A stretch of 21,415 nucleotides of DNA, taken from positions 1-21,415 of the forward strand of contig DJRM01000092.1 in NCBI GenBank assembly GCA_002440085.1. The letters are read 5' to 3'. Source of the DNA: Bacteroidales bacterium UBA6360. Lineage in GTDB: Bacteria; Bacteroidota; Bacteroidia; Bacteroidales; UBA932. Positions 1 through 6,433 of this stretch are shown here, in pieces. The notes under the pieces were generated by a model. That model saw nothing but the letters and a program-made list of their open reading frames with translations, made no database searches and had not been told where the DNA came from. Position 1 is the first letter of the stretch; each line of letters opens with the position of its first letter. The translations under genes and the position numbers were made by a program.

Positions 1-42
1 CCCGAAATGTCTACTTGACCTAATTATGTAGATTCCGGAAAG

Positions 43-897
43 ATGAATCTCCTTGCCATAACGATTAACAAGGAGGGACGTGCCCCCGGGGAATTCTGCG
101 ACATCCTGAACACGTTCTACGGGCATCCGGAAATCCCGATAGGGGTCATCCGCGAGGGCGCGTCCTATTGTGAGGATGATGCGGTAAATTATGCGAAGGC
201 CGTCGTGGAAATGAAGAATGAAGACGGCACGCCGGCTTTCGCCCGTTCAGTCAGTGACTACGACACTCTTCCTGACGCGCCCGTGCTTTACAGGAAGATT
301 CTTGCGGGACAGGAGGACAAGTCTGTCGTTGTCGTTTCAATCGGCTTTTCCACTAATCTGATTAAGCTTCTCGAAACATCGGGTGACGAGTGGTCTCCGC
401 TCTCGGGAAAGGAACTTGTGGCGAAAAAGGTGAAGCTTTTGGTCGCCATGGCCGGCAACTTCGAAGATCCGAATTTTCATGAATACAACGTTATGAAGGA
501 CGTGCCGTCGGCCAAAGCCGTGTTGGAAGGCTGGCCTTCGCCGGTGGTTGTCACACCGTTTGAACTTGGCATAAAGACCTGCTATCCTGCCGGGAGCATT
601 GAGAACGACTTCGACTGGGCATCGCTCAATCCTATTGTCGAGGCATACAAGTCCTATCTTCCGATGCCTTATGACCGTCCTATGTGGGATCCGACAGCTC
701 TTGTCTATGCCGTTGAGGGCGAGGATTGGTTCACGATGTCTGAAAAGGGGCATATTACCGTGACTGACGAAGGCTCAACGCTGTTTACGCCAGATGCTGT
801 CTGTGACAGGCAATATATGATGGCAGATTCCCTTCAGAGAACGGCTCTTGTAGAACATTTTGTGGAACTTATACCATTCAAACCAAAATCGAAATGA
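43..897 (+). CDS. Nucleoside hydrolase-like protein, N-terminus missing
   Basis: This 284-residue reading frame resembles inosine/uridine-type nucleoside hydrolases, which cleave the N-glycosidic bond of ribonucleosides using a bound calcium ion. Family-like segments are NLLAITINKEG at the start, a central HEYNVMKDVPSA, VVTPFELG, and WDPTALVYAV near residue 220, which carries the late metal-binding Asp. The family's N-terminal DxDxxxDD motif, which supplies most of the metal ligands, is absent. The codons just before the ATG (NYVDSGK) still look like family sequence, but an in-frame TGA lies at 16-18, and GGAAAG sits only about 1 nt before the ATG, so ATG 43 is unlikely to be the native start. 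The gene is probably frameshifted or truncated; see findings. It overlaps the next lipoprotein gene by ATGA. The fold is fairly sure, activity is doubtful. Confidence 0.72.
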   Translation: MNLLAITINKEGRAPGEFCDILNTFYGHPEIPIGVIREGASYCEDDAVNYAKAVVEMKNEDGTPAFARSVSDYDTLPDAPVLYRKILAGQEDKSVVVVSIGFSTNLIKLLETSGDEWSPLSGKELVAKKVKLLVAMAGNFEDPNFHEYNVMKDVPSAKAVLEGWPSPVVVTPFELGIKTCYPAGSIENDFDWASLNPIVEAYKSYLPMPYDRPMWDPTALVYAVEGEDWFTMSEKGHITVTDEGSTLFTPDAVCDRQYMMADSLQRTALVEHFVELIPFKPKSK

Positions 898-1988
898 AAA
901 TCACTCGACAACTGATTTGCCTTGCACTTGTTCCGGCGTTTCTGTGTGCCTGCGCTCGTGAGGATGCTCCGGCTCAGGAAGGCGGTGGCGGTCACGCATA
1001 CAAGTCCGTCACAAAATGGTGCGAACCGATTGACATTTTCGGATTTCAGCCGGAGAACCGCTATGCCTATTGCCCTTCCGTACTTGAAATGGAGGACGGC
1101 TCATGCCACATGTTTTTCTGCGGAAACCCTGAAGCCGGCAAGATGGTTGACAACATCTACCATATAGAAATTAAGGCAGACGGGACAAAGACGCTTCCTG
1201 TGAGTGTGCTCCAGCCAACACCGGACACGTGGGACAGCTATCATTGCTGTGACCCGAGCGTCATCAGGGGCAACTTCAGAATGGGCGGAGTTGACTACAA
1301 ATACGCCATGTTCTATCTTGGCATAGACAAGGCTGACTGCAAGGGAAATGAAGTTGGAGTGGCTTTCAGCAATGACTTGAACGCGACTTCGTGGGTGAAA
1401 TACCCCAAGCAGATTGTAGCTTTCCCGGACGACAGAGACAAGGCCTGGGGCGTAGGACAGCCATCGGCATTCTCACTCGACCGCGAGGGCTCAGTGCTGC
1501 TTACCTACACGCGAGGCGACACCAAAGGCACCGGTGTGTTGTTCTGCCGGCTTGATATGAGTGACATGGACAACCTTAAAGTTGGTGGGGCAAAGTCGGT
1601 GAGTTCTATGGGATTTAATATTTCTTTGCACAATTGCGACTTTGCCGTTGACGAGACGAATCAAAAGGTTGTCGGCGTATTCTCGGGAACATGCCCCGAT
1701 GTGTATCCATCATACATAGAATCATATCAATGCGTGGCATACACCGCGTTGGACTTATTTCTGGAGGGCAAAGGCACATGGACTCGTCTCCCGAACATAG
1801 ACTCTTCTGTCACCGGATTCTACAGAAACCACAATGCCTGCCTTCTGCGCGATGAATACGGCTATCTGAAGACCTACAGGATCCCGTCAGTGTTCTACAC
1901 TGTCTCGGGGACCGCGCACATCGCGGAATGGTCATACCACATCTACCGCGTTGATTCCGTGATTGAGAAAGTTGAAGTCACCGGCTGA
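894..1988 (+). CDS. Lipoprotein, beta-propeller glycoside hydrolase-like
   Basis: The 364-residue product has a signal peptide ending in a lipobox (FLCAC, Cys20 lipidated), so it should be anchored to the outer or inner membrane facing outward or into the periplasm. The rest is rich in short beta-strand segments with spaced acidic and aromatic motifs: RYAYCPSVLEMEDGSCHMFF, CCDPSVIRG, GVGQPSAF and HNACLLRD. This pattern resembles five-bladed propellers of the GH43/GH32/GH117 type, in which acidic residues on different blades act on a glycan. I cannot assign a family or substrate with certainty. The ATG overlaps the stop of the nucleoside hydrolase gene (ATGA), so the two are co-transcribed and probably translationally coupled. 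An eight-C run follows about 12 nt after the stop. Confidence 0.6.
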   Translation: MKITRQLICLALVPAFLCACAREDAPAQEGGGGHAYKSVTKWCEPIDIFGFQPENRYAYCPSVLEMEDGSCHMFFCGNPEAGKMVDNIYHIEIKADGTKTLPVSVLQPTPDTWDSYHCCDPSVIRGNFRMGGVDYKYAMFYLGIDKADCKGNEVGVAFSNDLNATSWVKYPKQIVAFPDDRDKAWGVGQPSAFSLDREGSVLLTYTRGDTKGTGVLFCRLDMSDMDNLKVGGAKSVSSMGFNISLHNCDFAVDETNQKVVGVFSGTCPDVYPSYIESYQCVAYTALDLFLEGKGTWTRLPNIDSSVTGFYRNHNACLLRDEYGYLKTYRIPSVFYTVSGTAHIAEWSYHIYRVDSVIEKVEVTG

Positions 1989-2038
1989 TGAGCTTCAGTC
2001 CCCCCCCTTGCCCGTCTCGTTGAACTGACGGCTAAGTA

Positions 2039-2122
2039 GGTTGATAACCAACATAATACAAAAAATGTCGGTTGGAAACCGCATTTTTCTTACAAGAGTG
2101 TCGGTTAGAACCGACACTTTTT
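2039..2122 (+). promoter_or_regulatory. Three tandem GGTT/AACC dyads before ATPase gene
   Basis: Three small inverted repeats sit in a row: GGTT-GAT-AACC at 2039-2049, GGTT-GGA-AACC at 2070-2080 and GGTT-AG-AACC at 2103-2112. Their GGTT half-sites are 31 and 33 bp apart, close to three helical turns. The second extends to a 10-bp-plus stem with one bulged base (2061-2088). The third extends to a perfect 9+9 dyad (GTGTCGGTT/AACCGACAC, 2098-2117). Both are followed by five Ts, so they could fold as terminator-like hairpins. The last ends 6 bp before the -7 box. A multi-site operator and an attenuator are both possible. Confidence 0.55.
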
Positions 2123-2123
2123 G

Positions 2124-2131
2124 TATATTTG
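2124..2131 (+). promoter_or_regulatory. Bacteroidetes -7 box for ATPase gene
   Basis: TATATTTG matches the Bacteroidetes -7 consensus TAnnTTTG exactly and is followed by CA, as is usual. It lies 16 bp before the ATG at 2148, so the leader would be very short. No TTTG is found at the expected -33 distance; that place is taken by the third dyad. Confidence 0.6.
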
Positions 2132-2147
2132 CAAAAATCAATGAATT

Positions 2148-3350
2148 ATGGACTCTCTTTTTTTGAAACATGACCGCTATTATGCCGAGACATCGACGGC
2201 GATTATCAGGGAATGCATCAATGAAATAGACTGGGATGCCCGTCTGATTTCCATACAAGGGCCCAAAGGTGTAGGAAAGTCCACTTTAATAAGACAGTTT
2301 ATAAGGCTCAATTATCCTCCGCATTCAAGAAAGGTCTTGTATTGCTCTATGGATTCCCTATATTTCAGCAACCATAGCATAAGCGAACTCGTTGAGCGCT
2401 TCGTTTCCATTGGTGGTGAGCGGTTGTTATTGGATGAGATTCATAAATATGCCGGACCATGGAGTACGGAACTTAAGGAGATATATGATCTGTATCCTCG
2501 TCTGAAAGTTGTCATCAGCGGTTCTTCTCTTCTCAAGATATTGAACTCCGAGGCCGATTTGTCCAGAAGATGTGTGAGATACGACATCCAGGGGCTCTCG
2601 TTTCGTGAATATTTGCGGTTTTATCATGGTATGGATTTTCCCAAAGTCACACTTGACTCTATCCTGACCTCTCCGTTGGAACTGGCGGATTCTGTCATAT
2701 CAAAGTGTCATCCATTGGAATATTTTAAGGATTATCTGAAGCATGGGTATTATCCATTTTACCTTGAAGGTTCAAGGTCGTATTATATAAGGATAGAGCA
2801 GGCGGTCTCATACGCCCTTGAAGTGGAACTGCCGGAACTTCGCCTTGTGGATATTTCCGGCGTGATTAAGCTCAAAAAGCTTATGGACATTATCTCAGAT
2901 CAGGTGCCGTTTGAACTTGATGCCAGCAAACTGTCGCGTGCGGTAGGTTCAACGCGGGAAACAGTTGTTCTATACCTTCATTATCTCGGCAGGGCCAAGA
3001 TGCTGAATCTTCTTTTCTCCGGTTCTAAGGATTATGCAAAGCTTGCCCGCCCTGACAAACTGTATCTTGAGAATACGAATATGCTCTATGCGCTGTGCAG
3101 TGATAGCCCGGAAACAGGAACAGTGCGTGAAACGTTCGCCGTAAGCAATCTTTCATTTGAACATAAAGTGGAATATGGCAAAGAAAAAGGAGATTTTAAG
3201 GTGGATGGCAGATACACCTTTGAAGTCGGCGGCCCGGACAAGGGGTTCTCTCAAATAGCCGGCGTGAAGGACTCTTATGTCCTTGCTGACGACATAGAGT
3301 CTCCGTCCGGAAGAAAAATTCCTCTATGGATGATAGGGTTTATCTATTAA
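2148..3350 (+). CDS. AAA_14/DUF4143-type AAA+ ATPase
   Basis: This 400-residue protein has a Walker A motif GPKGVGKST at residues 38-46 and a Walker B/DEAD-like LLLDEIHKY around residue 96. A sensor-like VVISGSSLL and the LSFREYLRF segment typical of the AAA_14 (DUF4143-associated) family follow. The C-terminus has a PD-(D/E)xK-like pattern (GDFKVDGRYTFEVGG, residues 348-362, Asp349 and Glu359) in which the usual Lys of ExK is Gly. The ending PLWMIGFIY is typical of Bacteroidetes members. These proteins are common and often horizontally spread, but their function is unresolved. The ATG is preceded by a strong -7 box and tandem dyads. The gene stands alone, and its codon use is more AT-rich than its neighbours, which hints at acquisition. 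Confidence 0.85.
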   Translation: MDSLFLKHDRYYAETSTAIIRECINEIDWDARLISIQGPKGVGKSTLIRQFIRLNYPPHSRKVLYCSMDSLYFSNHSISELVERFVSIGGERLLLDEIHKYAGPWSTELKEIYDLYPRLKVVISGSSLLKILNSEADLSRRCVRYDIQGLSFREYLRFYHGMDFPKVTLDSILTSPLELADSVISKCHPLEYFKDYLKHGYYPFYLEGSRSYYIRIEQAVSYALEVELPELRLVDISGVIKLKKLMDIISDQVPFELDASKLSRAVGSTRETVVLYLHYLGRAKMLNLLFSGSKDYAKLARPDKLYLENTNMLYALCSDSPETGTVRETFAVSNLSFEHKVEYGKEKGDFKVDGRYTFEVGGPDKGFSQIAGVKDSYVLADDIESPSGRKIPLWMIGFIY

Positions 3351-3354
3351 AGAA

Positions 3355-3399
3355 GCGAGGAATCTTTGCGCTCTGACTTTGCGCAATAAGATTCCTCGC
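3355..3399. terminator. Long hairpin after ATPase gene
   Basis: GCGAGGAATCTT at 3355-3366 pairs with AAGATTCCTCGC at 3388-3399, and the stem continues inward with TGCGC (3367-3371) against GCGCA (3381-3385) after a two-base bulge, leaving a 9-nt loop. It begins 5 nt after the ATPase stop codon. Only three Ts follow on the plus strand, so it may be a terminator, a bidirectional barrier to transcription from nagB, or one end of a dispersed element. Confidence 0.55.
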
Positions 3400-3489
3400 C
3401 TTTGAAAATCTGTCAGCCACTCCAACGCGGCAATCTTCATTCAGCAGGATCGCTTGGGTCTTGTGGCGTGTATTTGAGATGGGATGCAA

Positions 3490-3557
3490 GGCGGGCAGTG
3501 AAGATGAAAGCGCAGCAACCTTATGGTTGTGAGCATTTCATCAAGCTGCCCAACGCC
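3490..3557. repeat. Large imperfect stem-loop in non-coding patch
   Basis: GGCGGGCAG pairs with CTGCCC plus a distal CGCC. GATGAAA (3503-3509) pairs with TTTCATC (3536-3542), and CAACC (3516-3520) pairs with GGTTG (3525-3529) around a TTAT loop. The pairing centre is nearly constant, so this is one long interrupted hairpin of about 68 nt. It lies between the convergent ATPase and nagB genes. A plus-strand reading frame at 3402-3617 crosses it but has no coding signal that I trust. It may be an intergenic palindromic repeat or a structured 3' end of the nagB transcript. Confidence 0.5.
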
Positions 3558-3577
3558 GCAGACCGCTCAAAGACACG

Positions 3578-4369
3578 TCACAAGTTGTCTCGTTCGATGT
3601 CCTTAAAGTACTTATAGGTGTCCAGCATCAGACAGCCCGCTGCAAGTTCGTCGCAGACGATGATGCCGTGGCGGTGGTTCTGGAGGGCCGAGAGGGTACA
3701 GGTGTGGGAATATGCCCCCTCGATGGCCTGCTGGACGGCGCGTGCCTTCTTGTGGCCGAACGCGAGCACGAGAACCTCCTTGGAGTCCATCACTGTGCCG
3801 ACCCCGACCGTGAGGGCGAGTGCCGGAACCTTGTTCATGTCGCCGTCGAAAAAGCGGGCGTTGACAACCCTTGTGTCGTAGGTGAGTGTCTTCACGCGGG
3901 TGCGTGAGACGAGAGATGAGAACGGCTCGTTGAATGCGAGGTGGCCGTCCTCACCGACCCCGCCCATAAACAGGTCGATTCCGCCTGCGGCCTTTATCCG
4001 CTCCTCGTAGGACGCGCACTCCGCCTCAAGGTCAGGGGCGTTGCCGTTGAGGATGTTGATGTTCTCCTTCGGCACGTCGACGTTGTCGAAGAAATTGTGC
4101 GCCATGAAGCTGTGGTAGCTCTCCGGGTGAGACTCCGGCAGCCCGACATACTCGTCCATGTTGAACGTAATCACATTCTTGAATGAAACCTCGCCCGCCT
4201 TGTTCATGCGGATGAGTTCCTTATAAGTCCCGAGCGGCGTCGAGCCTGTCGGCAGTCCAAGTACAAACGGCTTGTCAGTCACGGCGGCCTTAGCCTTAAT
4301 CCGCGAAACGATATACCGCGCAGCCCAAACCGCTCCCTGCGCATCCGTATTCTCAATTATAACTCTCAT
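3578..4369 (-). CDS. nagB: Glucosamine-6-phosphate deaminase
   Basis: The enzyme converts glucosamine-6-phosphate into fructose-6-phosphate and ammonia in the cytoplasm, the last step of amino-sugar catabolism. The 263-residue length is close to the 266 of E. coli NagB and the sequence needs no gaps up to the active site. The phosphate loop is GLPTGSTPLGTY (residues 38-49). Asp72 lies in MDEYVG, and Asp141, His143 and Glu148 lie in GEDGHLAFNEP, all at the E. coli positions. The C-terminus (KYFKDIERDNL) is intact. The ATG lies 2 nt after the stop codon of the upstream NagB-LmbE fusion gene, so both are read from one promoter near 6315-6322. Confidence 0.96.
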   Translation of the reverse strand: MRVIIENTDAQGAVWAARYIVSRIKAKAAVTDKPFVLGLPTGSTPLGTYKELIRMNKAGEVSFKNVITFNMDEYVGLPESHPESYHSFMAHNFFDNVDVPKENINILNGNAPDLEAECASYEERIKAAGGIDLFMGGVGEDGHLAFNEPFSSLVSRTRVKTLTYDTRVVNARFFDGDMNKVPALALTVGVGTVMDSKEVLVLAFGHKKARAVQQAIEGAYSHTCTLSALQNHRHGIIVCDELAAGCLMLDTYKYFKDIERDNL

Positions 4370-4371
4370 AT

Positions 4372-6285
4372 TTAAAATAATTTAACAAAAACCTCAATGG
4401 CTTGATATTCCGCCATTCCCATCTCATCGTACAAGCGTGCGGTATTCTGCGTCCGCTCCTCGGCTCTCTGCCAGAACTCGCGGCTGTCCTCGCCTGGGAA
4501 CGGCACGATGTCCTTCTGGCTCAGGTGCCTGTAAATAGCGTGCCTCTTCATGATAAGCTCGTCCGGACTCAGCGGAACCGCCATATCCACGCGGCCGAGT
4601 TCCCACTCCATCCATGCACCCCTGTAGAGCCACACATGGCAGTGAGCTAGCCACTCCTCGCCCTCGCACTGGCGCAGCGCCTCAAGTACTGCCTCCGTGC
4701 ACACCCTGTGCGTGCCGTGCGGATCGGCGAGGTCGCCCGCGACATAAATCTGGTCAGGCTGAACCTTGTGGAGAAGGTCGAGTATGATGTCGATGTCTTT
4801 CTGCGTCCTCTCTCCTTTCTTGATCCCGCCCGTCTCATAGAACGGGAGATTGAGGAAATGCGCGTTGGTGTCGGCGTTCAGACCGAAAGAGCGGACGGCG
4901 GCGCGTGCCTCGGAACGGCGGATTGCCGCCTTGATGTTCAGAAGTTCGCGCGGCTCCGGCTCTCCGGGGCGTTTGGTAGCGATGATTGCCTTCACCTTGT
5001 CGAAGTCATCCCCGTAGCCTAGTTCGTGGATTGCGTCCATGTGTTGAAGAACCACATCGTCATGCACCGCGACATTGCCGGAAGTCTCATAGGCAACGTG
5101 GACGTTGTGCCCCTGCTGTACAAGCCTGATGAATGTTCCTCCCATCGAGATCACGTCGTCATCAGGATGCGGCGAGAAGATGAGCACGTTCTTCGGGAAC
5201 GGCTTCGACGGAACCGGCCTTGTGCTGTCGTCCGCGTTCGGCTTTCCGCCCGGCCAGCCGGTAATCGTGTGCTGGAGGTCGTTGAACACGTCTATGTTAA
5301 TCTTGTCGAAAGGCCCCTTGAGTTCGAGCAGTTCGCCGAGGGAATTGTCGAGATAGTCCTTGTGCGTGAGCTTGAGAATCGGCTTGTGAACCTGCTGGCA
5401 GAGCCATACTACCGCTTTTCTCACGAACTTCGGAGTCCACTCGCACGGGCCGATGAGCCACGGCGCGACGAAGCGGGTGAGGTTCGCCGAGGAGTTCTCG
5501 TCAGTGTAGAATGTCACGTCGTCGTGCTGCTGTAGAAGCGAAGCCGGATAGTCGCTCGTCATCTCGCCTTCCACAACTTTCTGTACGGAGGCCGCCTTGT
5601 CCTCGCCCCATGCCATCAGGATTATCTTTTTCGCGGACAGCATCGTGCTGATGCCCATCGTGATGGCAGTCTTCGGCGTGAGGTCGACATTGCCCTTGAA
5701 GTTCTTTGCCTGCCTGTTGCGCGACTTGTAGCCGAGAAGAACTACCCTCGTGCGGCTCTTCTCCGACGAACCTGCCTCGTTGAATCCGATCTGACCGGTC
5801 TCTCCGATGCCCATCACCAGCAGGTCGAGATTTCTCGCGAGCCTGTCATATTCGGCGCAGTATGCCCCGACCGAAGCCCTGTCCACCGTCCCGTCCGGGA
5901 AATGAACGTTCTTTTCCTGAAAATCCACGAGGTCAATGAGTTCCTCATGCAGGCAGGTGTTGCGGCTCGTTTTCTCGATGCCGTTGCACGGATAGTATTC
6001 ATCAATGCTGAAAAGCTCCACGTCCTTGAACGAGACGAGGCCTTCCGCATATTTTCCCGCCAGAATCTTGTACAGAGTCCTCGGCGACGAGCCCGTGCTG
6101 AGCCCGAGCCTGAGCTTCCCGCCGTTGGCCTTTATCGTGTCAACAATGATGTCCGCGATGGCTTCGCTTGCGTCCGCTTGCTCGGAGAAGATTTCCGTAG
6201 GGATTTTTTCGTAACTGTGAAGAATGTCGTCAGGAATGCTGTCCGGAATGAGACCGCCGTCCTTTGGAAGAGAAAAATGTGGCAT
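4372..6285 (-). CDS. NagB-like domain fused to LmbE/PIG-L deacetylase
   Basis: This 637-residue protein joins two domains. Residues 35-285 are NagB-like: the phosphate loop is GLSTGSSPRTLY (61-72) and Asp95 lies in SIDEY. The motif that should read GxDGHxxFNE reads GETGQIGFNE, so Asp141 is replaced by Thr163 and His143 by Gln165, while the Glu (170) is kept. After a linker, residues 365-600 form an LmbE/PIG-L zinc-dependent de-N-acetylase, with HPDDD at 373-377 and DPHGTHR giving His523 and His526. Fused proteins of this shape are known in Bacteroidetes and are usually annotated as glucosamine-6-phosphate deaminase. The pairing suggests deacetylation of an N-acetylamino sugar or its phosphate, with the product passed to NagB. 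That is inference, and the N-terminal domain may be regulatory or have another substrate. Confidence 0.88.
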   Translation of the reverse strand: MPHFSLPKDGGLIPDSIPDDILHSYEKIPTEIFSEQADASEAIADIIVDTIKANGGKLRLGLSTGSSPRTLYKILAGKYAEGLVSFKDVELFSIDEYYPCNGIEKTSRNTCLHEELIDLVDFQEKNVHFPDGTVDRASVGAYCAEYDRLARNLDLLVMGIGETGQIGFNEAGSSEKSRTRVVLLGYKSRNRQAKNFKGNVDLTPKTAITMGISTMLSAKKIILMAWGEDKAASVQKVVEGEMTSDYPASLLQQHDDVTFYTDENSSANLTRFVAPWLIGPCEWTPKFVRKAVVWLCQQVHKPILKLTHKDYLDNSLGELLELKGPFDKINIDVFNDLQHTITGWPGGKPNADDSTRPVPSKPFPKNVLIFSPHPDDDVISMGGTFIRLVQQGHNVHVAYETSGNVAVHDDVVLQHMDAIHELGYGDDFDKVKAIIATKRPGEPEPRELLNIKAAIRRSEARAAVRSFGLNADTNAHFLNLPFYETGGIKKGERTQKDIDIILDLLHKVQPDQIYVAGDLADPHGTHRVCTEAVLEALRQCEGEEWLAHCHVWLYRGAWMEWELGRVDMAVPLSPDELIMKRHAIYRHLSQKDIVPFPGEDSREFWQRAEERTQNTARLYDEMGMAEYQAIEVFVKLF

Positions 6286-6314
6286 AATACACTAAACCTT
6301 TTTTAAGTGAACTG

Positions 6315-6322
6315 CAAAATTA
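6315..6322 (-). promoter_or_regulatory. -7 box for the nagB operon
   Basis: On the minus strand this reads TAATTTTG, an exact TAnnTTTG match followed by CAG. It lies 29 nt upstream of the fusion gene's ATG. No TTTG is found at the expected -33 spacing. The intergenic region is shared with the divergent suf promoter. Confidence 0.5.
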
Positions 6323-6406
6323 CAAAATATACCAAAGTTTTGGGTGTGTTATTTTAATTTTTCATCGATGGAGGAGTCGAAAATGTCATATTCGTACAAA
6401 AAATAC

Positions 6407-6414
6407 TAACTTTG
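6407..6414 (+). promoter_or_regulatory. -7 box for the suf operon
   Basis: TAACTTTG matches TAnnTTTG exactly. Transcription should begin near 6421, which leaves a leader of about 13 nt before ATG 6434. This also argues against the upstream in-frame TTG at 6419 being the start of sufB. A convincing -33 TTTG is not visible. Confidence 0.6.
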
Positions 6415-6433
6415 TGAGTTGTACGAATTGGAT

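Noticed and set aside
2427..2627. Antisense small frames within the ATPase gene as a toxin-antitoxin partner
   Set aside because: They are short, overlap the Walker B coding region fully and have no promoter or family features.
3402..3617. 71-codon plus-strand frame after the ATPase gene
   Set aside because: It runs through the large stem-loop and into the end of nagB on the other strand, has no promoter or ribosome site, and shows no family features.
5026..5535. 169-codon plus-strand frame opposite the NagB-LmbE fusion
   Set aside because: It is antisense to the conserved deacetylase domain and has the Arg/Val-rich composition of a mirror frame.
6419..6433. TTG start giving sufB five more codons
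   Set aside because: It falls at the predicted transcription start site; ATG 6434 is the better start.
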